Origin: an uncultured Bacteroidaceae bacterium | GTDB taxonomy: Bacteria; Bacteroidota; Bacteroidia; Bacteroidales; Bacteroidaceae | Assembly: GCA_905235305.1 (NCBI GenBank) | Contig: CAJOLC010000035.1 | Location: 1-37,235 of the forward strand | Reading direction: 5' to 3' | DNA: 37,235 nt | Shown: piece by piece, positions 1-6,385 of the stretch | Numbering within the stretch: the first letter of the stretch is position 1 | How the letters are laid out: the number at the start of each line of letters is the position of its first letter | Notes under the pieces: generated by a model | The model's database searches: none | Told to the model about the DNA's origin: nothing | What the model saw: the letters and a program-made list of their open reading frames with translations, nothing else | Program-made: the position numbers and the translations under genes

Positions 1-51
1 GAGTAGGTGATAAACGTATATCTTATCTACCATTTACACATTTATCATTTA

Positions 52-87
52 TATCTCCCTTCCCTTTAGGGGAGGGCAGGGGAGAGG
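52..87. repeat. GC-rich dispersed repeat, copy A
   Basis: A C-run followed by a G-run (CTCCCTTCCC, then GGGGAGGGCAGGGGAGAGGC) lies directly against the rubrerythrin stop codon. It has the same make-up as five other blocks in the window, near 1963, 2144, 5757, 16286 and 28240. It could fold as a hairpin in the rubrerythrin transcript and help end it, but there is no clean T-run, so that is a guess. Confidence 0.6.
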
Positions 88-630
88 CTAATAGTTCTCA
101 GCCTTGATCTGGAAGTAGCTCTGCGGATGGTTACAGGTCGGGCAGACTTCTGGAGCCTTCTTCCCAATGACGATGTGTCCGCAGTTAGCGCATTGCCAGA
201 TGACGTCGCCGTCGCGTGAGAAGACAATGGCATCCTCGATGTTCTGGAGGAGCTTGCGATAACGCTCTTCGTGGTGTTTCTCGATGGCGCCGACCAACTC
301 GAACTTCGCAGCAATCTCGTCGAAGCCTTCCTCGCGGGCTTCCTTTGCCATGCGAGCATACATGTCCGTCCATTCGAAGTTCTCGCCGCTCGCAGCGTCG
401 GCAAGATTCGCCTTCGTATCGCTCACACTTCCGCCGTTAAGATACTTGTACCACATCTTGGCGTGCTCCTTCTCATTGGCAGCTGTCTCCTCGAAGATAG
501 CGGCAATCTGCACATAGCCGTCCTTCTTTGCCTTCGAAGCGAAGTAGTCATACTTGTTCCGAGCCATGCTCTCTCCGGCAAAAGCCTCCTTGAGGTTCTG
601 CTCCGTCTTGGTTCCTTTCAGGTCTTTCAT
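88..630 (-). CDS. rbr: Rubrerythrin
   Basis: Rubrerythrin is a cytoplasmic non-haem iron protein that reduces hydrogen peroxide in anaerobes. The 180-residue protein has the usual two-part layout. The N-terminal four-helix ferritin-like domain carries di-iron ligand motifs ([13 protein letters not shown] near residue 14, [10 protein letters not shown] near 47, EKHHEERY near 117). The C-terminal rubredoxin domain has CANC at 147-150 and CPTC at 163-166, which bind the Fe(Cys)4 site. Length and motif order are normal, so the gene looks intact. It is transcribed alone from a good promoter at 677-707. It fits an obligate anaerobe, as does the superoxide dismutase further along. Family call is secure; the peroxidase role is family knowledge. 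Confidence 0.97.
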   Translation of the reverse strand: MKDLKGTKTEQNLKEAFAGESMARNKYDYFASKAKKDGYVQIAAIFEETAANEKEHAKMWYKYLNGGSVSDTKANLADAASGENFEWTDMYARMAKEAREEGFDEIAAKFELVGAIEKHHEERYRKLLQNIEDAIVFSRDGDVIWQCANCGHIVIGKKAPEVCPTCNHPQSYFQIKAENY

Positions 631-676
631 TGTCTTGTGAGTTTATGGGTTAATGACTTATGAGACATTCTGAGGA

Positions 677-707
677 CAAAGATAACTTAATTTCTCCAAG
701 TGGCAAA
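677..707 (-). promoter_or_regulatory. Bacteroidota-type promoter of rubrerythrin
   Basis: On the minus strand TTTG (707-704) and TATCTTTG (684-677) are separated by 19 bases. This matches the -33/-7 pair known for the Bacteroidota primary sigma factor. The rubrerythrin start at 630 follows after a leader of roughly 45 bases. Confidence 0.75.
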
Positions 708-1000
708 GGGATTTAAGTTTTTTTATAAAAGAACACCTGAGGAAACGCATATTAGCCGATGGCAAACCACTAATGAGTCGGCCTCAATTTACTAACGAGT
801 AATTTGCCATTTATTAGTGTGTAGTTGGCGATTTACTCGTTAGTAGTTTCCATTCGGCACGTTTACTTAGCAATTTAGACACGTTCAGTTGGCAAAGTAA
901 ACGTGTTAAGTTACCCCACTAAACGTGTCTAATCAGTAACAGAAGTTTCAGTCGGCAAAGCTTTACTCCCGATGTTACTCCGTTTTATAACTTCCGAAAC
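708..1000. repeat. Gene-free region of interlocking inverted repeats
   Basis: No credible gene lies here. The stretch is built from short words used over and over (variants of AGTTGGCAAA, TTACTCGTTAGT and AAACGTGT). Three exact inverted repeats are present: TACTAACGAGTAA (790-802) with 833-845; CACGTTTACTT (858-868) with 895-905; TTAGACACGTT (875-885) with 922-932. The last two interlock, so in RNA they could form a pseudoknot. Function unknown. Confidence 0.6.
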
Positions 1001-1279
1001 TTAAATCACCAGGAGTATCTCGCAGGTGTCGAAGTTAATCTCCCAGTTGCCGCCTTCGGCACTTTCCCATTGGTACTTCTGTGCCATGCGGTCCCACCAG
1101 TTTTGGAACTTCGTGCCTGTTTCGCCCATGTCCTTGACGAGTTTTTCATAGAGTTCCGTATTGTCGGCTGTCACAATCTTTGCCAGCTCGTTCAGTCCGT
1201 TGCGACGTTCGAAGAGCGTCTGAATCTCATTGCGCTCTTCGGGTGTCACTTGCCCTACATGTTTCTTTGTCATTGCCAT
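1001..1279 (-). CDS. CXXX repeat peptide modification system protein
   Basis: A 92-residue, charged, mostly helical protein with no signal peptide or membrane segment. It is the last gene of the peptide operon and its start overlaps the end of the upstream maturase gene by 10 bases, which suggests translational coupling. Its position and make-up match the small protein that accompanies CXXX-repeat peptide maturases (the family name is recalled, not searched). Its biochemical role is not established; delivering the leader to the maturase, as RRE domains do in other RiPP systems, is possible, but I see no sequence proof of an RRE fold. Family assignment moderately sure, function unknown. Confidence 0.7.
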   Translation of the reverse strand: MAMTKKHVGQVTPEERNEIQTLFERRNGLNELAKIVTADNTELYEKLVKDMGETGTKFQNWWDRMAQKYQWESAEGGNWEINFDTCEILLVI

Positions 1280-2235
1280 GTGTCTTTATTATCAAAGGGG
1301 TCTAAGTAATCTATCTCTTTTATCTCTTCCTGTTCAGGCAGGAAGGTGCCGTGCTTGCGGATGTTTTGCAACAATTCCCTGCTGGCATTGCGCTCCAGGT
1401 GAGCCAGGACGCATTGCTCATGCGACGGTGTATTAACCTCTAAAGTCATCTTTCTGTTGAGCCAGACGCAGCGTTTGCACTGGAAGGCATCGCAATGGCG
1501 GCAGATAGGTGCATGGCCGAGCTTGTAGAGCTGTTTGTTCTTGATGTCGAGCCCATGCTCCAAGTCACCGATGCTGTCCGCCTCGTCTTCATGGTAGAAG
1601 GCTGGGCAGACATAGAACTTACCGTTGGGTGCCAGTGTGATGTTTGTGTCTCCTGCACCGCAGTTGTTCATCTTCGAGAGCATCATGCGGTCGGTCAGCA
1701 AGTTCAGCTGTGGTGACTTGCCTTCCACATACATCTGCTCCACTTTCTGAGAAAGCCTTGCGAGCACCTCCTTGTATGACGCGAAGTCCTTGTCCGTGAA
1801 AGTCTCAATGTCTGTCAGTACAACATTCAGTCTCGGGACGTTCTCCAAGGCTTTGATGATGTCTGCCTCACTATCGAAAAGGCTATGCTTGTCTGTCCGC
1901 CATACGACGGGCACATCTGCCTTGACGCCCTTGATGCTTTCCATCACCCACACGTCAGCTCCTTTACTCCCCTCTCCTCGGAGAGGGGCTGGGGGTGAGG
2001 CTGGCTTTATCTTCGAGTGGTCGATGCTCTCTATGACTTCTGCGTACTCTTCGGGCAGGTCATAGTTGGGATAGACAAACTGAATCATCAGGTTCTCCAT
2101 CATGCCGAAGCGAATGCCCTGTCTTAATGTGTCAAGGGGAATCAAAGCCCCCTCCCGACCTCCCCCGAGGGGGAGGGGATAGCTACAGAACGAAGTGCTT
2201 GCCTCGTCCAATAATATAATAAGGTATTGCAGCAT
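1270..2235 (-). CDS. CXXX repeat peptide maturase (SPASM-like, no radical SAM motif)
   Basis: A 321-residue partner maturase of the CXXX-repeat peptide system. It lacks the CxxxCxxC cluster motif of radical SAM enzymes but has a cysteine-rich C-terminal half like a SPASM auxiliary-cluster domain. The relevant stretches are NNCGAGDTNITLAPNG, then YVCPAFYH, CRHCDAFQCKRC and a final C in HEQC. It may form a heteromeric enzyme with the radical SAM protein encoded 5 bases upstream. Two short segments look foreign: residues about 19-30 (PLPLGGGREGAL) and about 78-92 (PASPPAPLRGEGSKGA). Both are encoded by copies of a GC-rich dispersed repeat inserted in frame. The start at 2235 was chosen because it follows the upstream stop closely and gives the hydrophobic opening MLQYLIILLD. 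Confidence 0.82.
   Translation of the reverse strand: MLQYLIILLDEASTSFCSYPLPLGGGREGALIPLDTLRQGIRFGMMENLMIQFVYPNYDLPEEYAEVIESIDHSKIKPASPPAPLRGEGSKGADVWVMESIKGVKADVPVVWRTDKHSLFDSEADIIKALENVPRLNVVLTDIETFTDKDFASYKEVLARLSQKVEQMYVEGKSPQLNLLTDRMMLSKMNNCGAGDTNITLAPNGKFYVCPAFYHEDEADSIGDLEHGLDIKNKQLYKLGHAPICRHCDAFQCKRCVWLNRKMTLEVNTPSHEQCVLAHLERNASRELLQNIRKHGTFLPEQEEIKEIDYLDPFDNKDTWQ
1963..2007. repeat. GC-rich dispersed repeat, copy B, inside a CDS
   Basis: The block CCCCTCTCCTCGGAGAGGGG followed by CTGGGGGTGAGGCTGGC is a near-perfect palindrome plus a G-rich tail. It lies inside the CXXX maturase gene and is translated in frame as a Pro/Gly/Arg-rich insert. Confidence 0.75.
2144..2182. repeat. GC-rich dispersed repeat, copy C, inside a CDS
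   Basis: AAAGCCCCCTCCCGACC followed by TCCCCCGAGGGGGAGGGG. This is a second copy within the same maturase gene, read in frame near its N-terminus as PLPLGGGREGAL. Confidence 0.75.
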
Positions 2236-2240
2236 GATGG

Positions 2241-3488
2241 TCAGCAGATTTCAGGTTTCACTTCACGTTTATTCTTCTCAAACTCCTCGCGCTCGCCTTC
2301 CAACTCCAGTTTGCGGAAGAGCTTGTTCCAATAGTAGTTGTTGGCATGTACACGTGCCTTGTGCATCTTGCAGATAGCCGTTGCCCTTTGATAGATGGTC
2401 GGCATCTCTGCCGCATCGTAGTTCTCTCCTTGACACCATGCACAGCCGCTTGCCACTTCGCAGTCGATGCACTCCTGTGGGCTTTGCGTCGTTCTGTCCA
2501 ATGTCAGGAACGGACGCAGCTTGTTCTGGTCGATGCCTTCATGCACATTACCGATGATGATAGGCTTCTTGCTCCGAAGCGAATAGCCTGCAAAGCGCGT
2601 GCAGGGATAGAAGTTGCCTGCCGCATCGATGCTGAGCATCTTGCCCGCACCGCACCAGTTCTGGTTGTCAAGCTTCGCATCGAGCGGCTTGCCGATGTGT
2701 TCCGAGAAGAAAGAACAGGCGTAGTCCTGATAGTAGCCGCCATCAATGATGGCATCGGCCAGCTGCATCAGCTGTTCCTCGAAGAGCTTGTCGTCACCTT
2801 CCTTCCACACATCCTCGAAGACCACGTTGATGTTCACCTCGTGAATGCCAAGGCTGTAGAGGTGCAGGACACTTTCCTTGATGTAGGGGATGTCTGCCGA
2901 GCTGATAGTCACCTTCGTGCCGCCATGGGGAAACTGACTCAGCCAAAGCGGGATGTTCCTCACCACATCCTTGTACGAACCCTTCTCCTCCTCTGGCTTG
3001 GGCTGTATGCCTTGCTCCATCTCCTTCGTCTTCCAGATGCGGTTGAGGTCGTGCTTGCGCTGTGTGCCGTCGATGGTGATGCCGATGGAGAGGTGGTTCA
3101 AGTTCTTCTGGATGAAGCGTTGCACCTTCTCGCTGTCGTAGTTGATACCATTCGTGGAGAACGAGAAGCGGTAGGAGTTGAACCAATGGTGATTGCGTCG
3201 GAACATCTCCTGCTTCAGGTAGTCGCAAATCTTGTCAATCAGGTCTATCTCAAGGAACGGCTCGCCCCCGATGAAGTCCCACACAACACTCTCTTCCCTA
3301 AACTCATCCTCATGGTCAAGGATATAGTCAATGGCCTGCTTTGCCACCTCCCAGGGCATCCGCTCCTTCGCGTTCTTCCCCACGAGGTAGCAATACTTGC
3401 AAGCCAGCTGGCAGTCCTTTGTAACAATGAAGGTGATGGACTTAGCCATGCCGTCCTTCCAGGGCTGACGACTTTCCCTCAACTCCAT
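2241..3488 (-). CDS. Radical SAM peptide maturase, CXXX-repeat target family
   Basis: This is the 415-residue radical SAM enzyme expected to modify the cysteine-rich precursor encoded 4 bases upstream. Residues 26-33 give CQLACKYC, the CxxxCxxC motif that binds the SAM-cleaving 4Fe-4S cluster. GGEP near residue 74 is the SAM-contacting motif. The C-terminal third carries a SPASM-type set of cysteines (WCGAGKMLSIDAAGNFYPC, then CIDCEVASGCAWC and a final C in AICK) for auxiliary clusters. Related SPASM enzymes make thioether bonds between cysteine sulphur and carbon atoms. That chemistry is inferred here from family and target, not shown. Length is normal and no break is seen. It acts in the cytoplasm, before export of the peptide. 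Confidence 0.92.
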   Translation of the reverse strand: MELRESRQPWKDGMAKSITFIVTKDCQLACKYCYLVGKNAKERMPWEVAKQAIDYILDHEDEFREESVVWDFIGGEPFLEIDLIDKICDYLKQEMFRRNHHWFNSYRFSFSTNGINYDSEKVQRFIQKNLNHLSIGITIDGTQRKHDLNRIWKTKEMEQGIQPKPEEEKGSYKDVVRNIPLWLSQFPHGGTKVTISSADIPYIKESVLHLYSLGIHEVNINVVFEDVWKEGDDKLFEEQLMQLADAIIDGGYYQDYACSFFSEHIGKPLDAKLDNQNWCGAGKMLSIDAAGNFYPCTRFAGYSLRSKKPIIIGNVHEGIDQNKLRPFLTLDRTTQSPQECIDCEVASGCAWCQGENYDAAEMPTIYQRATAICKMHKARVHANNYYWNKLFRKLELEGEREEFEKNKREVKPEIC

Positions 3489-3492
3489 GAAT

Positions 3493-4017
3493 TTAGTATG
3501 TTACAAAAATTGCACCACCAGAACAGCCACCAGAACAGCCACCAGAACAGCCATAACCACAACGTCCTGAGCATGTCCCAAAGCATTCACCACGACAATT
3601 ACCAGAACAACCGTTTCCACAACCTCCCGTACAAGAAGATTTACATCCATTGCTGCAACTACTTATACAAAGATTCCCACAAATGTTATCGCAAGTAGTC
3701 TTACAATCTAATTCACAGTTATTTTGACATGCTGCGTTACAACCTCCTTGGCATCCTTGACCACATCCTTTTCCACACGTCGTTTGACATCCGTTTTCAC
3801 AGCTGCCTTGACAACCTTTACATTCTCCTTTACAACCACCAGAACATGATGTGCATAATCCTGTACAATTACCTTTGCAGTATTGTGGAGTTTTCTCAGA
3901 AGCTCTTAATGTAAACGGCGCTACAGATGTTGCCATAAATCCAAGCATTGGAATTACTATGCCTGCTGTTTTCTTAAAGAAACCTCGGCGCGAAAATAAA
4001 TCTTTATCCTTTTTCAT
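3493..4017 (-). CDS. CXXX-repeat RiPP precursor with Tat-like leader
   Basis: A 174-residue peptide precursor. From residue 47 to 168 it is made of 31 consecutive cysteine units. All are Cys plus three residues except two that are Cys plus two (CTS and CKG). Gly, Ser, Asn and Thr fill most of the spacers. The N-terminus reads SRRGFFKK at residues 9-16, close to the twin-arginine consensus (S/T)RRxFLK. A hydrophobic stretch (about 18-37) and a possible signal peptidase site after LRA (residue 39) follow. It sits directly upstream of a radical SAM maturase, the classic layout for a modified peptide. A Tat route would suit a product crosslinked or folded in the cytoplasm before export; this is inference. 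It ends in a short uncharged tail, AIFVTY. Product structure and role are unknown. Confidence 0.88.
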   Translation of the reverse strand: MKKDKDLFSRRGFFKKTAGIVIPMLGFMATSVAPFTLRASEKTPQYCKGNCTGLCTSCSGGCKGECKGCQGSCENGCQTTCGKGCGQGCQGGCNAACQNNCELDCKTTCDNICGNLCISSCSNGCKSSCTGGCGNGCSGNCRGECFGTCSGRCGYGCSGGCSGGCSGGAIFVTY

Positions 4018-4026
4018 AATACTTTA

Positions 4027-4572
4027 TTATTTCTCAGGGAAAAATGAATCTTCCATATCAATGGCAACTCCAACTCCGTCAAACCATATATTATAAACTT
4101 TGGGGTGATTCTTATATGGCGCTATTTGTATCTTTGCAGATGTTTTCCTTCTGGCACATGGATTTCCCTCACTTCCAGAACCACTATTGAAATAAGGGAA
4201 TTGGTATGTCTTTAGAACAGCCTCAATAGTGGGATATTTTTCAGTAACATAATATTCTACAAACCCAGAGTACTCATACCATTCATTATTTTTAATGTGC
4301 TCCTTCTTTTCTTTTTTATCAGGTACCCAATAACCATAAATATCGAATTTAAAAATATATTCAGATGGGTGATCCCCTCTCGAATAAATGATAAAGCCTG
4401 AATAGCCCCCATTAAGACTATACTTATAATAAGGTGGGAAATATGTATAGCGAGTAGTGTGGCTTTTCCACTGTCCCCAATAACCATTATAATATGAGTT
4501 TGTGCTTATTTGTGCCCTGATCCCTAAAGAAAAACTTATTACTGAGGCGAATAATACTAATTTGTATTTCAT
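4027..4572 (-). CDS. Secreted protein of unknown function, first intact gene of the peptide operon
   Basis: A 181-residue protein with an N-terminal signal peptide (hydrophobic stretch from residue 4, likely cut after RAQ near residue 21). The mature part is rich in Tyr, Trp and Phe, with many short aromatic patches (YYNGYWGQW, YFPPYYKYS), and has one cysteine. I do not recognise the family. It ends 9 bases before the CXXX precursor start, so the two are probably co-transcribed. That makes it a candidate partner, processing factor or immunity-type protein, on context only. It is clearly more AT-rich than its neighbours, which could mean recent acquisition. Confidence 0.72.
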   Translation of the reverse strand: MKYKLVLFASVISFSLGIRAQISTNSYYNGYWGQWKSHTTRYTYFPPYYKYSLNGGYSGFIIYSRGDHPSEYIFKFDIYGYWVPDKKEKKEHIKNNEWYEYSGFVEYYVTEKYPTIEAVLKTYQFPYFNSGSGSEGNPCARRKTSAKIQIAPYKNHPKVYNIWFDGVGVAIDMEDSFFPEK

Positions 4573-4587
4573 TTGGAAAGTATTTAT

Positions 4588-4722
4588 CTATAATAATCTA
4601 TTGTCTATGAGTTCTTTTATTTTCCTGCCACATGCAGCATTGCCTAATAAATCATGTTTTGTGTGTGGCATTCTCTCAAATTCCTTTTGTAGATTTTGTC
4701 TTGCACCTTCTAAATCTGCCAT
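4588..4722 (-). CDS. Small ORF or 3' remnant of a lost gene
   Basis: A 44-codon frame from ATG 4722 to TAG 4588 encodes a charged helical peptide ending GRKIKELIDNRLL. The frame is open further upstream (reading RRIREQEAVKDYAT before the Met) up to a TAA near 4780. It may therefore be the C-terminal end of a longer protein that has been lost. It lies 15 bases upstream of the secreted protein gene and next to the structured block at 4799-5139. I do not recognise it. Confidence 0.35.
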   Translation of the reverse strand: MADLEGARQNLQKEFERMPHTKHDLLGNAACGRKIKELIDNRLL

Positions 4723-4798
4723 AGTCGCATAGTCTTTCACTGCCTCCTGCTCCCGAATTCGGCGTGAGTAATGATGTTAAGGTATGGAAATAAAAAAG

Positions 4799-5139
4799 GC
4801 ATGGGGAGTTTCTACTTCTGCCCATCCCTACTATCAGGCCTTCGCATTGCCCCATGTCAAGGATAAGCAACGCAGCCAGCCCACGCCAAGTGATTATAAA
4901 AGTAACCTTTATCTATACATTATTATATATAGCAGGGTTAGAATATAATCTACCCACGTAGGCGTCCCGTTGCATTATCATCTGTGACATGTTTCAAAGT
5001 TGCGAAGTTTGATAGTACAGAATGATAACGTCCGTAAACGCCTTTTCCCTTTAGCTGTCCTTACAAACGGTGTGCTCAGCCGCAGGATTCCATTAAGTTT
5101 TTGACCCGCCCTGCCACGATAGGCTGGCTTGGTCGTTGC
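4799..5139 (-). ncRNA. Structured RNA candidate, possibly a stand-alone HEARO/omega-type RNA
   Basis: No gene covers this stretch, but it contains several well-matched stems. A long-range stem joins GCAACG and AGCCAGCC (4867-4872 and 4874-4881) to 5134-5139 and 5122-5129. A 12-base-pair stem with one bulge joins ATTATCATCTGT (4974-4985) to 5017-5029, enclosed by GGCGT (4961-4965) with ACGCC (5038-5042). ATGGGG (4801-4806) pairs with CCCCAT (4850-4855). On the minus strand the order and words such as AGAAGTAGAAACTCCCC resemble HEARO (IscB-associated omega) RNA as I remember it. No iscB gene is nearby. Structure is well supported; class and strand are tentative. Confidence 0.5.
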
Positions 5140-5251
5140 AAAATTATGGAAAAGTTTTCAAACGTCAAAGCGTTTCTGATAAAAAATATGTGTGGAGGTG
5201 AAGAAAAGTGCGAAAGTGGTGCTGCACAGACCTTTATTGCCCTTTTCTTTG

Positions 5252-5260
5252 TACTTTTGC
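5252..5260 (+). promoter_or_regulatory. -7 promoter element of the uracil-DNA glycosylase-family gene
   Basis: TACTTTTGC lies 6 bases before the ATG at 5267. It matches the TAnnTTTG -7 element and argues against the upstream ATG at 5192. I see no clear -33 box. Confidence 0.5.
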
Positions 5261-5266
5261 ATTCGC

Positions 5267-5887
5267 ATGACCTATCTTAACACAGAAAACATAGCCAGAA
5301 GCCGTGACGGGGTGGAGTACCATCCGTTGGTGCCGTTCTTGCCGGACGGGGCTAAGGTGCTGTTCCTGGGCAGTTTCCCGCCTCAGAGGAAACGTTGGTG
5401 CATGGATTTCTACTACCCGAACTTCATCAACGACCACTGGAGGATAGAGGGCGAGGTGTTCTTCGGTGACAGGAATCACTTTGTCGATGTGGCGGAGAAA
5501 CGCTTCAAACTGGACGAAATCGTGAGGCATTGTGAGGAGAAGGGCATTGCTTTCTACGACACTTCGACTGCTATCCGCCGCCTTCAGGACAATGCTTCCG
5601 ACAAGTTCCTCGAGGTTGTGGAGCCTACTGACATAGCCGCCCTGACCAGCCAACTGCCTCAACTCAAGGCGATTGTCACTACAGGAGAGAAAGCCACACA
5701 GACCATCTGCGACACGCTCGGCATAGGTGAAGTGCCAAAGGTCAATGCATCGATAGTACTCCCCCAAAGGGGGAGCGGGGAGGGGGCTTTGCTTTGGCGA
5801 CTCCCTTCATCGTCCCGCGCCTATCCACTCTCCTTTGAGAAGAAAGTGGAATCATATAGGAAGATGTTCGACGCTGTGCTTCGTTGA
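5267..5887 (+). CDS. Uracil-DNA glycosylase family protein
   Basis: A 206-residue protein of the uracil-DNA glycosylase superfamily, which cuts damaged or mispaired bases from DNA. The N-terminal motif VLFLGSFPP matches the water-activating loop region of the superfamily, and MDFYYPNF and RLPSSSRAYPL fit later conserved parts. The start at 5267 is preferred because a -7 element sits just before it; the upstream ATG at 5192 would place 25 unlikely residues in front. Near residue 165 the reading VLPQRGSGEGALLW comes from a GC-rich dispersed repeat inserted in frame just before the conserved SSSRAYP segment. Whether the insert harms activity is unknown. The gene faces the anti-sigma gene across a large palindrome. 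Confidence 0.82.
   Translation: MTYLNTENIARSRDGVEYHPLVPFLPDGAKVLFLGSFPPQRKRWCMDFYYPNFINDHWRIEGEVFFGDRNHFVDVAEKRFKLDEIVRHCEEKGIAFYDTSTAIRRLQDNASDKFLEVVEPTDIAALTSQLPQLKAIVTTGEKATQTICDTLGIGEVPKVNASIVLPQRGSGEGALLWRLPSSSRAYPLSFEKKVESYRKMFDAVLR
5757..5792. repeat. GC-rich dispersed repeat, copy D, inside a CDS
   Basis: ACTCCCCCAAAGGGGGAG followed by CGGGGAGGGGGCTTTG, read in frame within the uracil-DNA glycosylase-family gene as LPQRGSGEGAL. Confidence 0.7.
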
Positions 5888-5900
5888 AATCCTTTTGATG

Positions 5901-5988
5901 AGTTTCGTTGTTTGCACATACATGTATGTTCAATTGAATGTACATGTATGTGCAATTGAATATACATGTATGTGCAAAGAACGAAACG
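5901..5988. repeat. 88-base palindrome containing 22-base tandem repeats
   Basis: The block is an almost perfect inverted repeat centred at 5944/5945, with arms of about 43 bases and only a handful of mismatches. Inside it are three tandem units of 22 bases (5919-5940, 5941-5962 and a partial one from 5963), each starting TACATGTATGT and containing CAATTG. It lies between two convergent genes, so it may work as a two-way terminator or form a cruciform. Confidence 0.85.
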
Positions 5989-6034
5989 TGTGAAGTTGGC
6001 CGACGTGGCTGCCTTAGATGTCTGTTTTCACGTG

Positions 6035-6385
6035 TTATGTCTTGTTTCTTTCCACGTAATGTCGGGCCAGCCAGCGGTTGAGCAAGGCAAAGAAAGTGAG
6101 GCAGAAGAGTGTGGGCAGAGCGAGGGAGAGGTCTTCGGGGCGTTTCGACATGGCGACTATCGACTGCCAGATTGTTTCTCCAAACATATAGACGAGTCCG
6201 CCGATGCTTAGAATGGCGATGGCCGTGACGCAGCAAGCTGCCCAGATGCGTTGCCTTCGTTCGCTCTTCTGCCGTTCCTTGCGGATGCGGCGCATTGTGG
6301 TGTAGGCAAAGTTCGACGGCAGGCTCGGCTTCTCTTGGGGCGTGAGGGCTTGGCGCAACACATTATTATATATTGTCTTTTCCAT
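6035..6385 (-). CDS. Probable anti-sigma factor, small membrane protein
   Basis: A 116-residue protein with a basic N-terminal cytoplasmic part (RRIRKERQKSERRQR near residues 32-46) and two membrane segments at about 48-70 and 86-105. Its start overlaps the end of the ECF sigma factor gene by 20 bases, the usual arrangement for a sigma/anti-sigma pair. No zinc-finger anti-sigma motif is visible. The role is therefore inferred from position and membrane layout. It could instead be a membrane protein merely co-expressed with the sigma factor. Confidence 0.65.
   Translation of the reverse strand: MEKTIYNNVLRQALTPQEKPSLPSNFAYTTMRRIRKERQKSERRQRIWAACCVTAIAILSIGGLVYMFGETIWQSIVAMSKRPEDLSLALPTLFCLTFFALLNRWLARHYVERNKT

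Noticed and set aside
2346..3698. A 450-codon plus-strand frame across the radical SAM and precursor genes
   Set aside because: It is the mirror of well-supported minus-strand genes. Its text has no motifs and it ends in the complement of the cysteine repeats (His/Gln/Asn runs).
3493..4017. Cysteine-rich protein as a metallothionein
   Set aside because: The regular four-residue Cys period, the export leader and the adjacent radical SAM maturase fit a modified peptide much better.
4799..5139. Group II intron or tmRNA
   Set aside because: No domain V-type hairpin, reverse transcriptase, tRNA-like ends or tag-coding frame could be found.
5919..5979. Possible CRISPR-like repeat array
   Set aside because: The 22-base units are directly adjacent with no spacers and no cas genes are nearby; it is a tandem repeat inside a palindrome.
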